Source: Alkalihalobacillus sp. CinArs1 (GTDB lineage: Bacteria; Bacillota; Bacilli; Bacillales; Guptibacillaceae). From it: a stretch of 43,944 bases of DNA. The position numbers and the translations under genes were made by a program. Of this stretch, positions 17,354 to 25,752 are shown piece by piece. The notes under the pieces are model-generated. The model saw only the letters and a program-made list of their open reading frames with translations. It had not been told where the DNA came from and searched no databases. The stretch is from contig NZ_CANDOB010000009.1 in assembly GCF_947387515.1 (NCBI RefSeq), positions 1 to 43,944 of the forward strand, given 5' to 3'. Numbering within the stretch: position 1 is the first letter of the stretch; each line of letters begins with the position of its first letter.

Positions 17354-18630
17354 TTATAACGAGCCTCCTTAAAGCTGTTGGTTTTTTTGTCGAATAGCAA
17401 CTTCACAGAGCCTAGTGGCCCATTTCGATTCTTTGCGATATTCACCTCAGTAATCGGAGAACTTTCTGCCTGTTCCTCATAATAGTCCTCCCTGTACAGG
17501 AAAAGAATTAAGTCTGCATCCTGCTCAACTTCCCCACTTTCACGAATATCAGATAGTACTGGTCGTTTATTCTGTCGGTACTCAACGCTTCTGTTCAATT
17601 GTGATAGCACCAATACACAGCAATTTAATTCCCTAGCCATTTGTTTTAGCCCGCGGCTCAATGCTCCAATTTCTTCGGTACGACTCCTTACAGCCTGTGT
17701 TTTTATTAATGTGAGGTAGTCGATGATAACAAGGTGATTTTTGTCCGGATTATCGCTCATTCTTATTTGTACTTCTTTCCGAATCTCTTGTAGAGTCGGT
17801 GAAGAACGATCATAAATATTCAAGGCATTTTTGTATTTAGAGAGGAGAGTCTGGGCATGGGTGTATCCTGTCCAATCAGATTCATCAAACCTCTCCAGAG
17901 CATTTTTGATTTTCAATGAATTAATTCCACCAATAGTGGATATCATTCGTTTTAACAAAGAGTCAGCGGGCATTTCTAGCGAGAAGAAATTGACGTAACT
18001 ACCAGATTCGATTGCATTTAAAGTTAAAGTTAGTGCCATTGCTGTCTTACCAATTGATGGCCTAGCAGCCAAAACAATCAAGTCTTGCAACTGCCATCCA
18101 TCAGTAATGGTATCCAATTCTTCAAATCCAGTGGTTATACCCGTAATACCCTCTCGAACAGTTTCCATCTCTTCTGCGATTTGAACTAACGATTCAATTA
18201 AATCAAATGATTTTTTGGATCGGTGTTGTAGAATATTGCCCAGCATCTGGATTTTGTCTGCTACCAATGGCAAATCACTAATCTCAGTAATACTAGATAA
18301 TTCACCAAGATTCTTTTTGATCTCACGTAGTTTAAAGTAATCATGAACATACTTTTGGTAAGTATCGAAATTCTCCTCATGACACTGCACCTCAATGAGA
18401 AATGATAAATATTCGCTTCCGCCAATCTGCAATATATTGCTACCTAATTGAGTGTAGATGGTAACAATATCGATAGGTTCGTTTCTTTTAGAAAGTTCTA
18501 TCATCGCTGCGAAAACTAGTTTATTCTCAATTGATTCAAAATGATCTTCTGTAACATCTGTTTCCTTTAATAATAACCCATTCCGTATGATGCACGATAA
18601 AATAGATTGTTCAGCCTTTAGGTTTTGCAT
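17350..18630 (-). CDS. Replicative DNA helicase, DnaB family (SPP1 G40P-like)
   Basis: This is a hexameric 5'-3' helicase for replication of the element. The product has 426 residues from the ATG at 18630, which has GGAG 5 bp upstream; an in-frame ATG at 18645 lacks a site. The N-terminal domain (NLKAEQSILSCIIRNG) is followed by the RecA-like domain. Motifs are Walker A AARPSIGKTAMAL, the Walker B region LVIIDYLTLI, the H3 motif VLSQLNRSVEYR and the arginine-finger/H4 region DIRESGEVEQDADLILFLYR. Family length is about 440-450. It overlaps the loader gene by 20 bp. The order initiator, loader, helicase equals SPP1 genes 38, 39 and 40. Confidence 0.93.
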   Translation of the reverse strand: MQNLKAEQSILSCIIRNGLLLKETDVTEDHFESIENKLVFAAMIELSKRNEPIDIVTIYTQLGSNILQIGGSEYLSFLIEVQCHEENFDTYQKYVHDYFKLREIKKNLGELSSITEISDLPLVADKIQMLGNILQHRSKKSFDLIESLVQIAEEMETVREGITGITTGFEELDTITDGWQLQDLIVLAARPSIGKTAMALTLTLNAIESGSYVNFFSLEMPADSLLKRMISTIGGINSLKIKNALERFDESDWTGYTHAQTLLSKYKNALNIYDRSSPTLQEIRKEVQIRMSDNPDKNHLVIIDYLTLIKTQAVRSRTEEIGALSRGLKQMARELNCCVLVLSQLNRSVEYRQNKRPVLSDIRESGEVEQDADLILFLYREDYYEEQAESSPITEVNIAKNRNGPLGSVKLLFDKKTNSFKEARYK

Positions 18631-18874
18631 TTTTTCTCCATTCATCTACAAGCTGTAGATAGTCAACCTCTAAAGGAGCAGAGGCCCGTATATCAGCCAA
18701 CTTCGGTGGATATTTGAGGTTCGCTAAATGAGATTCTACATTTCTCATTACTAGGGCTTCATTATCTTTCTTTAAGGTCTTAGCCCATAAATCTACTTTA
18801 AACTGCGTTACTTCAAAGGATGGATACTCACTGCTGATGTAGTTCAATATTTGAAATGCTTTCTTCTTATTCAT
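18611..18874 (-). CDS. Replicative helicase loader/inhibitor (SPP1 G39P-like)
   Basis: The product has 87 residues from the ATG at 18874; in-frame TTG codons at 18883 and 18877 are alternatives after the GGAGGAG site. The sequence KAFQILNYISSEYPSFEVTQFKVDLWAKTLK...MRNVESHLANLKYPPKLADI fits the G39P family: an N-terminal helical domain that binds the initiator and an unfolded C-terminus that holds the helicase. G39P keeps the phage helicase inactive until the initiator delivers it to the origin. It overlaps both neighbours, indicating tight coupling within the replication operon. Confidence 0.8.
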   Translation of the reverse strand: MNKKKAFQILNYISSEYPSFEVTQFKVDLWAKTLKKDNEALVMRNVESHLANLKYPPKLADIRASAPLEVDYLQLVDEWRKNAKPKG

Positions 18875-19577
18875 CAAGGTCAAACTCCTCCTCTTTTAAT
18901 ACATTGTTTAGGTTGTTTTTCTGTTGTTGGAAGACGTTAAATGGATCCGATTCGTCCAAGAAGCGAACTATGTTATTTGGTAATAAAAAGTCCTGAAAAG
19001 TCCATTTGTGTGTCCAATAATAACTACTGCTGTTAAGAACTTTGTTGTAGTTGGTTATGGCGCCAATAATCTCAGCCTTTTTATATTCTTGTAGCCTTGC
19101 ATTGAGATGTCTCTTCATTTTTTCTGTAAACGATCTATGAACAATAATTCCGCACAAATTCCAGTGTGTATATATTTCTTTTAATTCATTGTCTTCATTA
19201 TTGTTTGTGTCTTGTTGATGGTTTGATATTGGTTTTTTTGTAGTTCCGGTCTGCTGATAAACATCGTAACTACATATGGTGATGGTGGTCTTTTTGTTAT
19301 CTGGTTCTCTCACAATCATTGATTCTTCTTCAAGTAAATTTAGGTATTTCCTTAATTTAACTTTGGACCAACTCCAGCGTTTCATAAGCTTTAACTCAGA
19401 TGTTACAAAGCTACCTCTCTTTATAAGGATAAACTCACTCCCTAGCAGTACTTTGTTTTCCTTGTGGTTTGCTAGAAGTAACATGTCAATCCATGCTTCG
19501 AACTTTGAAAATGATCGTTTTTGCAAAAACAATGGATGTTCAAGAATTTTCCGATGTAAACTTATCCATCCTTGCAT
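18867..19577 (-). CDS. Phage replisome organizer / replication initiator (SPP1 G38P-like)
   Basis: This is an origin-binding protein that recruits the helicase-loader complex. The product has 236 residues from the ATG at 19577 (another ATG is at 19583). The N-terminal domain GWISLHRKILEHPLF...FSKFEAWIDMLLLANHKENKV...WSWSKVKLRKYLNLLEEE is the winged-helix pattern of phage replisome organizers. A polar Asn/Gln-rich linker (NNNEDNELKE region) leads to a DnaD-like C-terminal helical domain (NYNKVLNSSSYYWTHKWTFQDFL). In SPP1 an origin lies within gene 38; the AT-rich linker-coding stretch (about 19150-19260) is a possible counterpart, but I see no clear iterons. Confidence 0.8.
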   Translation of the reverse strand: MQGWISLHRKILEHPLFLQKRSFSKFEAWIDMLLLANHKENKVLLGSEFILIKRGSFVTSELKLMKRWSWSKVKLRKYLNLLEEESMIVREPDNKKTTITICSYDVYQQTGTTKKPISNHQQDTNNNEDNELKEIYTHWNLCGIIVHRSFTEKMKRHLNARLQEYKKAEIIGAITNYNKVLNSSSYYWTHKWTFQDFLLPNNIVRFLDESDPFNVFQQQKNNLNNVLKEEEFDLDE

Positions 19578-19588
19578 CTCCATATACC

Positions 19589-19870
19589 TTACGGTTGTAA
19601 TTTTCTCAACGAGCCTTTTGCAGAATCAATTTCCTCAGTTTGAGAACCGGTGGCTTCTCGGTCTCTCACCCAAGCCAATAAAGACTCTTTACGAAACAAG
19701 ACCCTTTTCCCAGCTCTTACATGAGGTATCTCTTTTCTCTTAGCCATTTCTAGTATTAACCAATAAGAAACACCAAGGTATTCTGCAGCTTCTTTCGCAG
19801 TCAATGTTATTCGTCCGTAGTTTAGTTCCATAGCACCGTAACCAACATTAGTAACTTCTTTTTCATTCAT
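19589..19870 (-). CDS. AlpA/Xis-like excisionase or regulator (helix-turn-helix)
   Basis: The product has 93 residues from the ATG at 19870, which has AAAGGAGA 8 bp upstream. A longer reading from 20086 would overlap the divergent gene and has no site, so I reject it. The core RITLTAKEAAEYLGVSYWLILEMAKRKEIPHVRAGKRVLFRKESLLAWV is the winged-helix MerR/Xis-type excisionase domain. Such proteins bend att DNA during excision, and in satellites AlpA-like proteins also switch on the excision-replication genes. It is the first gene of the leftward replication operon and divergent from the zinc-finger/integrase pair. Confidence 0.85.
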   Translation of the reverse strand: MNEKEVTNVGYGAMELNYGRITLTAKEAAEYLGVSYWLILEMAKRKEIPHVRAGKRVLFRKESLLAWVRDREATGSQTEEIDSAKGSLRKLQP

Positions 19871-19981
19871 TTTAGTAGTCTCCTTTGTTTTGAAATCCTT
19901 TTGTGTAATACCATTGCTTTGAACTTCTTTTGGCCAATAGAAGTACTGCTTGCTTATATAGTAATACATAGCATATAATTC

Positions 19982-20011
19982 TTGTATGTAATAAATACTT
20001 GTTTTTATACT
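19982..20011 (+). promoter_or_regulatory. Rightward promoter for the zinc-finger/integrase operon
   Basis: TTGTAT (19982-19987) is 18 bp from TATACT (20006-20011), 30 bp upstream of the start at 20042. The 171-bp intergenic region also has to serve the leftward xis-replication operon, so it is the probable switch of the element; no clear operator repeats are visible. Confidence 0.55.
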
Positions 20012-20041
20012 ATACATTAAAAGAAAGTAGCTGTTGCACAA

Positions 20042-20887
20042 ATGAAGGTTATTACGTTTGATACTAAAGAGGACGAAAACTTGCATGTAAGGAAAGACTA
20101 TGACTTTTCAAACCCATATAATCGCTCAAGGTGGAGTGTCTATTGGGGTTATGATTTTGAAGATGGGGAGGTAGATATCTTTGGTGATAAAGAAGTAATA
20201 ATAAAAGCGAAAAACTATGAAGTTAAAACTGTTTATGACCCTTTGGAGATAAACTCCCCACTCTATCTAGAAATAGCGAAAATTCATCTTGATAGCTTCA
20301 CTTATACACTTGAAGATGGTAGCGAGTATACTGCACATGAAATTAAATCCCCAAAAGCCAAAAAAAGCCTTCTTACTTTTGTAGAGAAGTATGGGCTCCT
20401 TGGTTCTTACCAACGTAAATATACTTACACTGAGGCAACTGAAAACAATTTGATAAGCAATGAGAACAAGATTTTCAACCATGCCTATCCAAGCGAACCT
20501 ATCAGCGACTATGGAAAGGATATCTATCGATTAAAACTAGCAAATTCATTATTAAAAGAGAATGATAACAAAGAAAAAATGAGCTTGCTTTATAATATCG
20601 TGAATTCTGAGCAAAGGTTTATTTACAACGGTATTCAACACATTGGTGACTCTGGTGCTCCGTCAATATTTTTTTCCTCTTTACTAGATGTGGCATGGTG
20701 GCAACTAAAACAAGCTTTGATTGGCGAAATAGATTTTAGATACTGTAAACATTGTGGTTGGGTGTTTGCAGCTTCACATGGTAGCCAAAAGTTCTGTCCG
20801 TCTGAAGAAAAGGGAAAACGCAGTAAGTGTTACAATGCTTATTCACAAAAAATGAGAAGAACAAGGAGGAAACAAGATGGCAGGTAG
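20042..20887 (+). CDS. Zinc-finger protein of unknown function upstream of the integrase
   Basis: The product has 281 residues; the ATG at 20042 has only a weak ribosome-binding site. The N-terminal 220 residues match nothing I know and look like a mixed alpha/beta domain. The C-terminus has a CGNR-like treble-clef pattern: C-K-H-C, then FAASHGSQKFC, then SKCYNAYSQKMRRTRRK, giving four cysteines and a basic tail suited to nucleic-acid binding. It overlaps the integrase start by 11 bp and so is co-transcribed and coupled with it. It occupies the place of the element's regulator (repressor or activator), although a cI-like HTH is absent. Confidence 0.72.
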   Translation: MKVITFDTKEDENLHVRKDYDFSNPYNRSRWSVYWGYDFEDGEVDIFGDKEVIIKAKNYEVKTVYDPLEINSPLYLEIAKIHLDSFTYTLEDGSEYTAHEIKSPKAKKSLLTFVEKYGLLGSYQRKYTYTEATENNLISNENKIFNHAYPSEPISDYGKDIYRLKLANSLLKENDNKEKMSLLYNIVNSEQRFIYNGIQHIGDSGAPSIFFSSLLDVAWWQLKQALIGEIDFRYCKHCGWVFAASHGSQKFCPSEEKGKRSKCYNAYSQKMRRTRRKQDGR

Positions 20888-22034
20888 TATTGAAAAGCGG
20901 GGAAAAGAATCTTGGAGGTTAGTAGCCAGCGGAGGAAGAGGTTCAGATGGTAAAAGGATAAAACACACTCGATCCATTAAGGCAAAAAGCAAACGTGAAG
21001 CGGAAAAAGAGCTAGCAAAATTCGTTGCAGAAATTGAACGAGGATCGTACATTGAACCTTCAAAGATTACATTGTCCGATTTTTCCTCCCGTTGGTTAAA
21101 AGACTATGGTGAGAAAAGTCTTTCTCCTACAACTCTTAAGCGATATAGAGAATACCTCGAATCTCGTATATTACCTGCCTTAGGTCATTTCAAATTAGAG
21201 CAAGTCAAACCCCTTCACCTTTTGGAGTTTTATAACAACCTTCAAGAAGACGGTATAAGAGCAGATGGAAAAAATGGTGGATTATCTGAGCAAACAATCT
21301 TACATCATCACCGGCTTATCTCCGCAATGTTTCAAGACGCTGTTGAGTGGCAGTTATTGGCTATGAATCCGGCTACCAACGTAAAACCACCAAAGGTGAA
21401 TAAAAAAAAGATGGAGTACTACGATGAAGCAGAGACTAAACATTTACTTGAGCTTGTCCTGTTTGAAAAACCTAAGTATAAGTTATTAATCAACATGGCA
21501 ATTTCAACAGGGTTACGAAAAGGAGAGTTGTTAGGCCTAGAATGGTCACATGTTGACTTTGATGAAAAACTTATTCATGTCGTCCAATCCAGTCTATACG
21601 TTAGTGGCAAAGGGATAATTACAAAAGCACCTAAAAACGAGAGCTCCAAGCGAACTATTTCCATACCAAGTAAGATTGTCATATTATTAAAAGAATATAA
21701 AGCTCATCAAAATGAACAGAGGTTGCAGGTAGGAGACCTTTGGAATAATTCTAATCGTTTGTTCACTACTTGGGATGGAGATCCTATTCATCCTAGTACA
21801 ATAAATAACTGGTTTCGTAAATTCATCAGAAGGAATAACCTTAAACCTATACCTTTCCATGGTTTAAGGCATACTGCAGCAACCCTACTTATCCAGAAAG
21901 GTGTCCATGTCAAAACTATCAGCAACAGACTAGGCCATACTAACATTTCAACTACCATGGATATTTACGGTCATGCCCTAAAAAGTTCAGATCAAGAAGC
22001 TGCTGATAAATTAAATGATGTATTTACAGTTTAA
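20877..22034 (+). CDS. int: Site-specific tyrosine recombinase (integrase)
   Basis: The integrase catalyses integration and excision at the tRNA-Arg att site. The product has 385 residues; the ATG at 20877 follows AAGGAGG. Domains are an N-terminal arm-binding strand domain (SIEKRGKESWRLVASGGRG), a SAM-like core-binding domain (LSDFSSRWLKDYGE...) and a catalytic domain. The catalytic residues are visible: Arg in STGLRKGELLGLEW, Lys in ITKAPKNESSKR, HxxR in PFHGLRHTAATLL, His in NRLGHTNI and the nucleophilic Tyr in TTMDIYGHAL. It is intact. Unlike many integrases it is not next to an att site; the hsd operon lies between. Confidence 0.95.
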   Translation: MAGSIEKRGKESWRLVASGGRGSDGKRIKHTRSIKAKSKREAEKELAKFVAEIERGSYIEPSKITLSDFSSRWLKDYGEKSLSPTTLKRYREYLESRILPALGHFKLEQVKPLHLLEFYNNLQEDGIRADGKNGGLSEQTILHHHRLISAMFQDAVEWQLLAMNPATNVKPPKVNKKKMEYYDEAETKHLLELVLFEKPKYKLLINMAISTGLRKGELLGLEWSHVDFDEKLIHVVQSSLYVSGKGIITKAPKNESSKRTISIPSKIVILLKEYKAHQNEQRLQVGDLWNNSNRLFTTWDGDPIHPSTINNWFRKFIRRNNLKPIPFHGLRHTAATLLIQKGVHVKTISNRLGHTNISTTMDIYGHALKSSDQEAADKLNDVFTV

Positions 22035-22053
22035 GAAGAAACTATAGAAAAAA

Positions 22054-22089
22054 GCTCCCAAACCATTCAAGGATGAGAGCAGATTTTTT
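22054..22089 (+). terminator. Possible integrase terminator
   Basis: GCTC (22054-22057) pairs with GAGC (22077-22080), with CA/TG and CC/GG pairs inside a mismatched stem, followed by a T6 run. It lies 19 bp after the integrase stop; stem quality is modest. Confidence 0.4.
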
Positions 22090-22119
22090 AAGTTGGATGA
22101 AGCTCATTATCATGGATAG

Positions 22120-22704
22120 TTAGTTGGGGAGGCTTTTAAATACCTCTCCCATTTCTTGAATGGTTGTTTTTCCAGTTGAGTTATCATTTTTATCAATAAA
22201 AGGGGAATTAAATACACTTTTTATTTTTCCCCCTTTTACATAATCATTATGATCCTTTAGAGAATTAACTATATCAAACATGTGAAACCAAGTAGTAATC
22301 ATGGATATTTGGTCATTAGATAATTTGTCATTATAAAAAGATAAGTGTATTGGCCAACTCTTATCATATATAAAATCAATAAATTTATAGTCCTTATTAT
22401 CCTCAAGAGTTGGAAGCCATTCAGTCATAATATCATGTGTGTAGTTTAGTTGAGCGATTAATGCCTTAACCCCTCTCTTTTTTTCCAAATCTTCAATAAA
22501 TAAAGCATTTCGCTTAGCTCCACTTATCCCACCATAATAACTACCTAATCCTCCAATAACTCCTCCATATAACGAAGCAAGTACCGCCGTAATGAGTGTG
22601 AGCAATGATGTATTTGTTTGTAGAACTTCCCAATTAAAATATGCGTAATAAATCGATAAGCCTGTTAATACCGTAACAAGTATTGCATAGAATGGTATTA
22701 TCAT
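22120..22704 (-). CDS. Two-TM protein of unknown function at the end of the hsd operon
   Basis: I do not recognise a family. The product has 194 residues from the ATG at 22704 (GGAG 5 bp upstream; an earlier in-frame GTG at 22710 overlaps that site). Two membrane segments lie at about residues 1-19 and 33-57; the second is glycine-rich (YGGVIGGLGSYYGGISG). A soluble, probably cytosolic domain of about 130 residues follows, with Trp and acidic residues. It starts 36 bp after hsdS on the same strand with no terminator between, so it is probably read with the restriction genes. It might be a membrane-linked accessory or an independent defence gene; this is inference from position only. Confidence 0.68.
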   Translation of the reverse strand: MIIPFYAILVTVLTGLSIYYAYFNWEVLQTNTSLLTLITAVLASLYGGVIGGLGSYYGGISGAKRNALFIEDLEKKRGVKALIAQLNYTHDIMTEWLPTLEDNKDYKFIDFIYDKSWPIHLSFYNDKLSNDQISMITTWFHMFDIVNSLKDHNDYVKGGKIKSVFNSPFIDKNDNSTGKTTIQEMGEVFKSLPN

Positions 22705-22740
22705 AATCACTCCTATTGCTGTATGGCTAAAGAATACATA

Positions 22741-24273
22741 TCAATGCTTCTGTTTAATTACTTCTTTTAGCAGTTCAATTGCACTTTTTTCATTTGAATT
22801 ATTTGTCTCAAGTTCTCCTCGGAAGGCTTTAGAGAGAATAGATTGCTTCACACTTTCAAGGTTTATTTCTAGAAGCGCGTTTTTCTCTTTATATAGAGCC
22901 TCATCTAGCTTTTTTATTGTATCAACTATTTTATACTGTTCTTCTAAAGGAGGTAAATGGACTAAAACTTCTCTTATTGTCCCCATTGACAGACTTTGTT
23001 GTGCTGTCGCTTTCATTTTAGATTTTATATAACCTTGTCCTGCTGGGGATTGTAAGAAGTAATTTAGATATTCCGGTAAGATTCCATCAACAGTAATTTT
23101 TGCGACATTTGGCGCCAAATGCCATCTTCGTTCAGTTGGTGTCATACAAACATTTCCTGTACCTGCTCCTATAAAAACCATTAGTATTTCTTTTCCATGT
23201 AACTGTGAACGGCTTAGTGAATCAGATATATCTTTTGATATATATTTAATATTACTTTCAACAAACTTACCCATCTGAACATTTTGTGCTCTAATTACTG
23301 GTATATCCCCTTCATCCTCTAGTTTAAAATATTTAGTATACTCAAACCCAGCTAACTTTGTTACATGTGCGAGGAAACCTACGTTAGTTAAAGCCCATGT
23401 ATTAGGTAAAACGTCGATTGGTTTTCCATCAACATTAGGAATTTTATCTAAAAATGTTTTTGTCGGTTTTCTCTCACCATTCTGAATAGCCTCTGCACAA
23501 ATCAGCTTGTATTTTTCCTTTCTTGCTATAGCAACTGTCTTTAATAAGTTATCTGCAGACTCCACATTGCTGTGTGCTTCCCGCCACTCTTCGGTCAACT
23601 CCCCACGAAAAGCCTTATCCAAAATCGCCGCTCGACGAAGCTCAAACGTTTCTTTTGCTTCATCAAACAATCGCTTCGCTTCATCAATTTTATTTAAAAG
23701 TCGATCAACTTTGTCAGCAATTCGTTTTTGTTCGTTTATTGGAGGTACCGGTAATATTAAACCACCTAAAATCTTAGCATTAGCGCCGGGCTGAGCGCTT
23801 CCTTTTTTTACCACCATTATCTGCTTCCAATATTCAGGACTTCTCATATAAAACCAAAGATACTTAGGATCTAGTGCTTTATTTGTCCTCAACCTGATTA
23901 AGTAGGATGCAAAGACTGACTCTGGGGGATTTTTAATTAAAAAACTCTTACCAGTCGTCGCACCTGTTCTAGCCACTACAATATCTTCAGTTAATAATTT
24001 ATACTTTTGATACTGGTGTTCATCTATATTACAAGAAGGAACATTTCCCCATTCAACGAAGTCATTTTGGATATCAGTAATTCTTAAGTACTTTGGTCCA
24101 ACTTTTTCGTGTGAAGAAGAATCGGTATATCCGTATTGAATACTTTGTAGCATTGTTTCCAAATGAGTTAAAATCCAATTTTCAGGGGTTTTATAAGGAT
24201 GATCTTTTTCGGGTATTACCGCTTCCTCCAACAACTCCTCAACTGTCTTCTGCTTTTTAACCTTCTTACTCAT
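22741..24273 (-). CDS. hsdS: Type I restriction-modification specificity subunit HsdS
   Basis: HsdS recognises the bipartite DNA target for the R2M2S complex and the M2S methylase. The product has 510 residues from the ATG at 24273, which has GAGGTGGG upstream; the reading from 24300 lacks a site. Two target-recognition domains are seen, TRD1 (starting NWILTHLETMLQSIQYG) and TRD2 (starting NTWALTNVGFLAHVTKL). Each is followed by a long helix that ends with the conserved IL-x-KAFRGEL signature (ILDKAFRGELTEEW and ILSKAFRGELETN). Both halves are intact, so specificity should be functional. The start overlaps the hsdM end by 8 bp. The recognition sequence cannot be read from the sequence. Confidence 0.95.
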   Translation of the reverse strand: MSKKVKKQKTVEELLEEAVIPEKDHPYKTPENWILTHLETMLQSIQYGYTDSSSHEKVGPKYLRITDIQNDFVEWGNVPSCNIDEHQYQKYKLLTEDIVVARTGATTGKSFLIKNPPESVFASYLIRLRTNKALDPKYLWFYMRSPEYWKQIMVVKKGSAQPGANAKILGGLILPVPPINEQKRIADKVDRLLNKIDEAKRLFDEAKETFELRRAAILDKAFRGELTEEWREAHSNVESADNLLKTVAIARKEKYKLICAEAIQNGERKPTKTFLDKIPNVDGKPIDVLPNTWALTNVGFLAHVTKLAGFEYTKYFKLEDEGDIPVIRAQNVQMGKFVESNIKYISKDISDSLSRSQLHGKEILMVFIGAGTGNVCMTPTERRWHLAPNVAKITVDGILPEYLNYFLQSPAGQGYIKSKMKATAQQSLSMGTIREVLVHLPPLEEQYKIVDTIKKLDEALYKEKNALLEINLESVKQSILSKAFRGELETNNSNEKSAIELLKEVIKQKH

Positions 24274-25750
24274 TACGTCCCACCTCAGCAGTTTCCGCAA
24301 CCATACTCACTTCAACGTCTGATTCTTTATACGTAGTACCACTATTAACAGCCCTAAGCTCGTCCACTACTTCATTCAGCAACCCAACAGCCTGCTCTAA
24401 CTTCGCAATCGCTTCTTCCGCAGAGTCAATCGGATCCGGAAGATTTTCATAAACAGACAAAGATTCATCAGCAATCAACCCAATATCCAAGCTATTTTCT
24501 TTCTTCGCAATCTCTTCACGGGTAAAGACATTAAACCTCTCATCTTTAATACTTGTACGGTCTTCCGTTTGATAAGCTTTCACAAACTCTTCAAAGTGCT
24601 TTTCAGTTAGTGGGTTACGCTTACCGAAGCTAGGCATGTTCGTACGAAGATCATATACCCACACATTTTCGGTATTTTCTCTATCAACTGTTCCGCGATT
24701 AAAGAATAGAACATTTGTCTTAACGCCCTGTGCATAAAAGATTCCTGTTGGTAAGCGTAAAATCGTATGTAGGTTACACTTGTCCATTAAATCTTCACGT
24801 ATTTTGGCTCCAATGCCACTTTCAAAGAGAACGTTATCTGGTAAGACTACTGCCGCACGTGCTTTTCCATCAGGTTTTAGAGCACGATAAATATGCTGTA
24901 GGAAGTTCAATTGTTTGTTCGTTGTGGCATACGTGAGGTCATCACGAGTTGGTCGTTCTCCACCTTGTTTCGTACCAAATGGAGGGTTTGTCATAATCAC
25001 ATCGTAATTTTTAAGATCTTTTCCAAGTTCGGATAACGTATCACCAAGGATAATATCTCCCTGAATATCATGAAGCATTGCATTCATCAGAGCCAAACGG
25101 TGCGTGTCTTTGACTAGCTCAACACCTGAAAAAGCTTTATACTTTTGAAACTCAGCTTCTTTTTCACCTAGGTCAAAGTAGTCATCGGTTTGCTCACGCA
25201 CATGACGGTCTCCTGCAATCATGAAGCCAAATGTTCCGGCAGCTGGGTCATTGCATCGTTCACCTGGTTTTGGATCTGTTAACTGCACGATCACATCAAT
25301 CAGTGTACGAGGGGTAAAGTATTGTCCCGCTCCAGACTTTGTTTCACTTGCGTTCTTTTCAAGTAATCCTTCATAAAGATCTCCCAGTCCTTCTTCTTTC
25401 GCGCTATACCAGTCCAATTCATCAATCGAACGGATAATTTTCTCAAGGTTCTTCGGTTCATCGATATTTGTTTTTGCATTAGTATAGATCTGGTTTAGAA
25501 CCGGATTGCTTTCTTGCCCTAGATCAATTAGTAACTTCTGATAGTGCGTTTTAAGTTCGAGTCCGTGAAGATTCGTTAAGGAGTCCCAACGATAGTCTTC
25601 TGGGATCGCTGTTTCATTTTCTGTTTCTTTCATCATCTTTAGGAATAACAGATACGTAAGCTCTGTTACGTACTGGTGATAGGTAATACCGTCATCTCTT
25701 AACACGTTACATAAATTCCATAACTTCTGTACAATCTGCTGGTTGCCCAT
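24266..25750 (-). CDS. hsdM: Type I restriction-modification methyltransferase subunit HsdM
   Basis: HsdM is an N6-adenine DNA methyltransferase that protects host DNA. The product has 494 residues. The HsdM N-terminal helical domain (IVQKLWNLCNVLRDDGITYHQYVTELTYL) is followed by the catalytic domain with GQYFTPRTLIDVIV, SAM-binding motif I (DPAAGTFGFMIAG) and catalytic motif IV NPPF (TNPPFGTKQGGE), the adenine-methylase signature. It lies 2 bp after hsdR and overlaps hsdS. Complete and typical in length. Confidence 0.96.
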   Translation of the reverse strand: MGNQQIVQKLWNLCNVLRDDGITYHQYVTELTYLLFLKMMKETENETAIPEDYRWDSLTNLHGLELKTHYQKLLIDLGQESNPVLNQIYTNAKTNIDEPKNLEKIIRSIDELDWYSAKEEGLGDLYEGLLEKNASETKSGAGQYFTPRTLIDVIVQLTDPKPGERCNDPAAGTFGFMIAGDRHVREQTDDYFDLGEKEAEFQKYKAFSGVELVKDTHRLALMNAMLHDIQGDIILGDTLSELGKDLKNYDVIMTNPPFGTKQGGERPTRDDLTYATTNKQLNFLQHIYRALKPDGKARAAVVLPDNVLFESGIGAKIREDLMDKCNLHTILRLPTGIFYAQGVKTNVLFFNRGTVDRENTENVWVYDLRTNMPSFGKRNPLTEKHFEEFVKAYQTEDRTSIKDERFNVFTREEIAKKENSLDIGLIADESLSVYENLPDPIDSAEEAIAKLEQAVGLLNEVVDELRAVNSGTTYKESDVEVSMVAETAEVGRNE

Positions 25751-25752
25751 TC

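Noticed and set aside
19871-20086. N-terminal extension of the Xis-like protein to a 165-residue form
   Set aside because: It would overlap the divergent gene start and its promoter and has no ribosome-binding site, whereas the ATG at 19870 has AAAGGAGA at good spacing.
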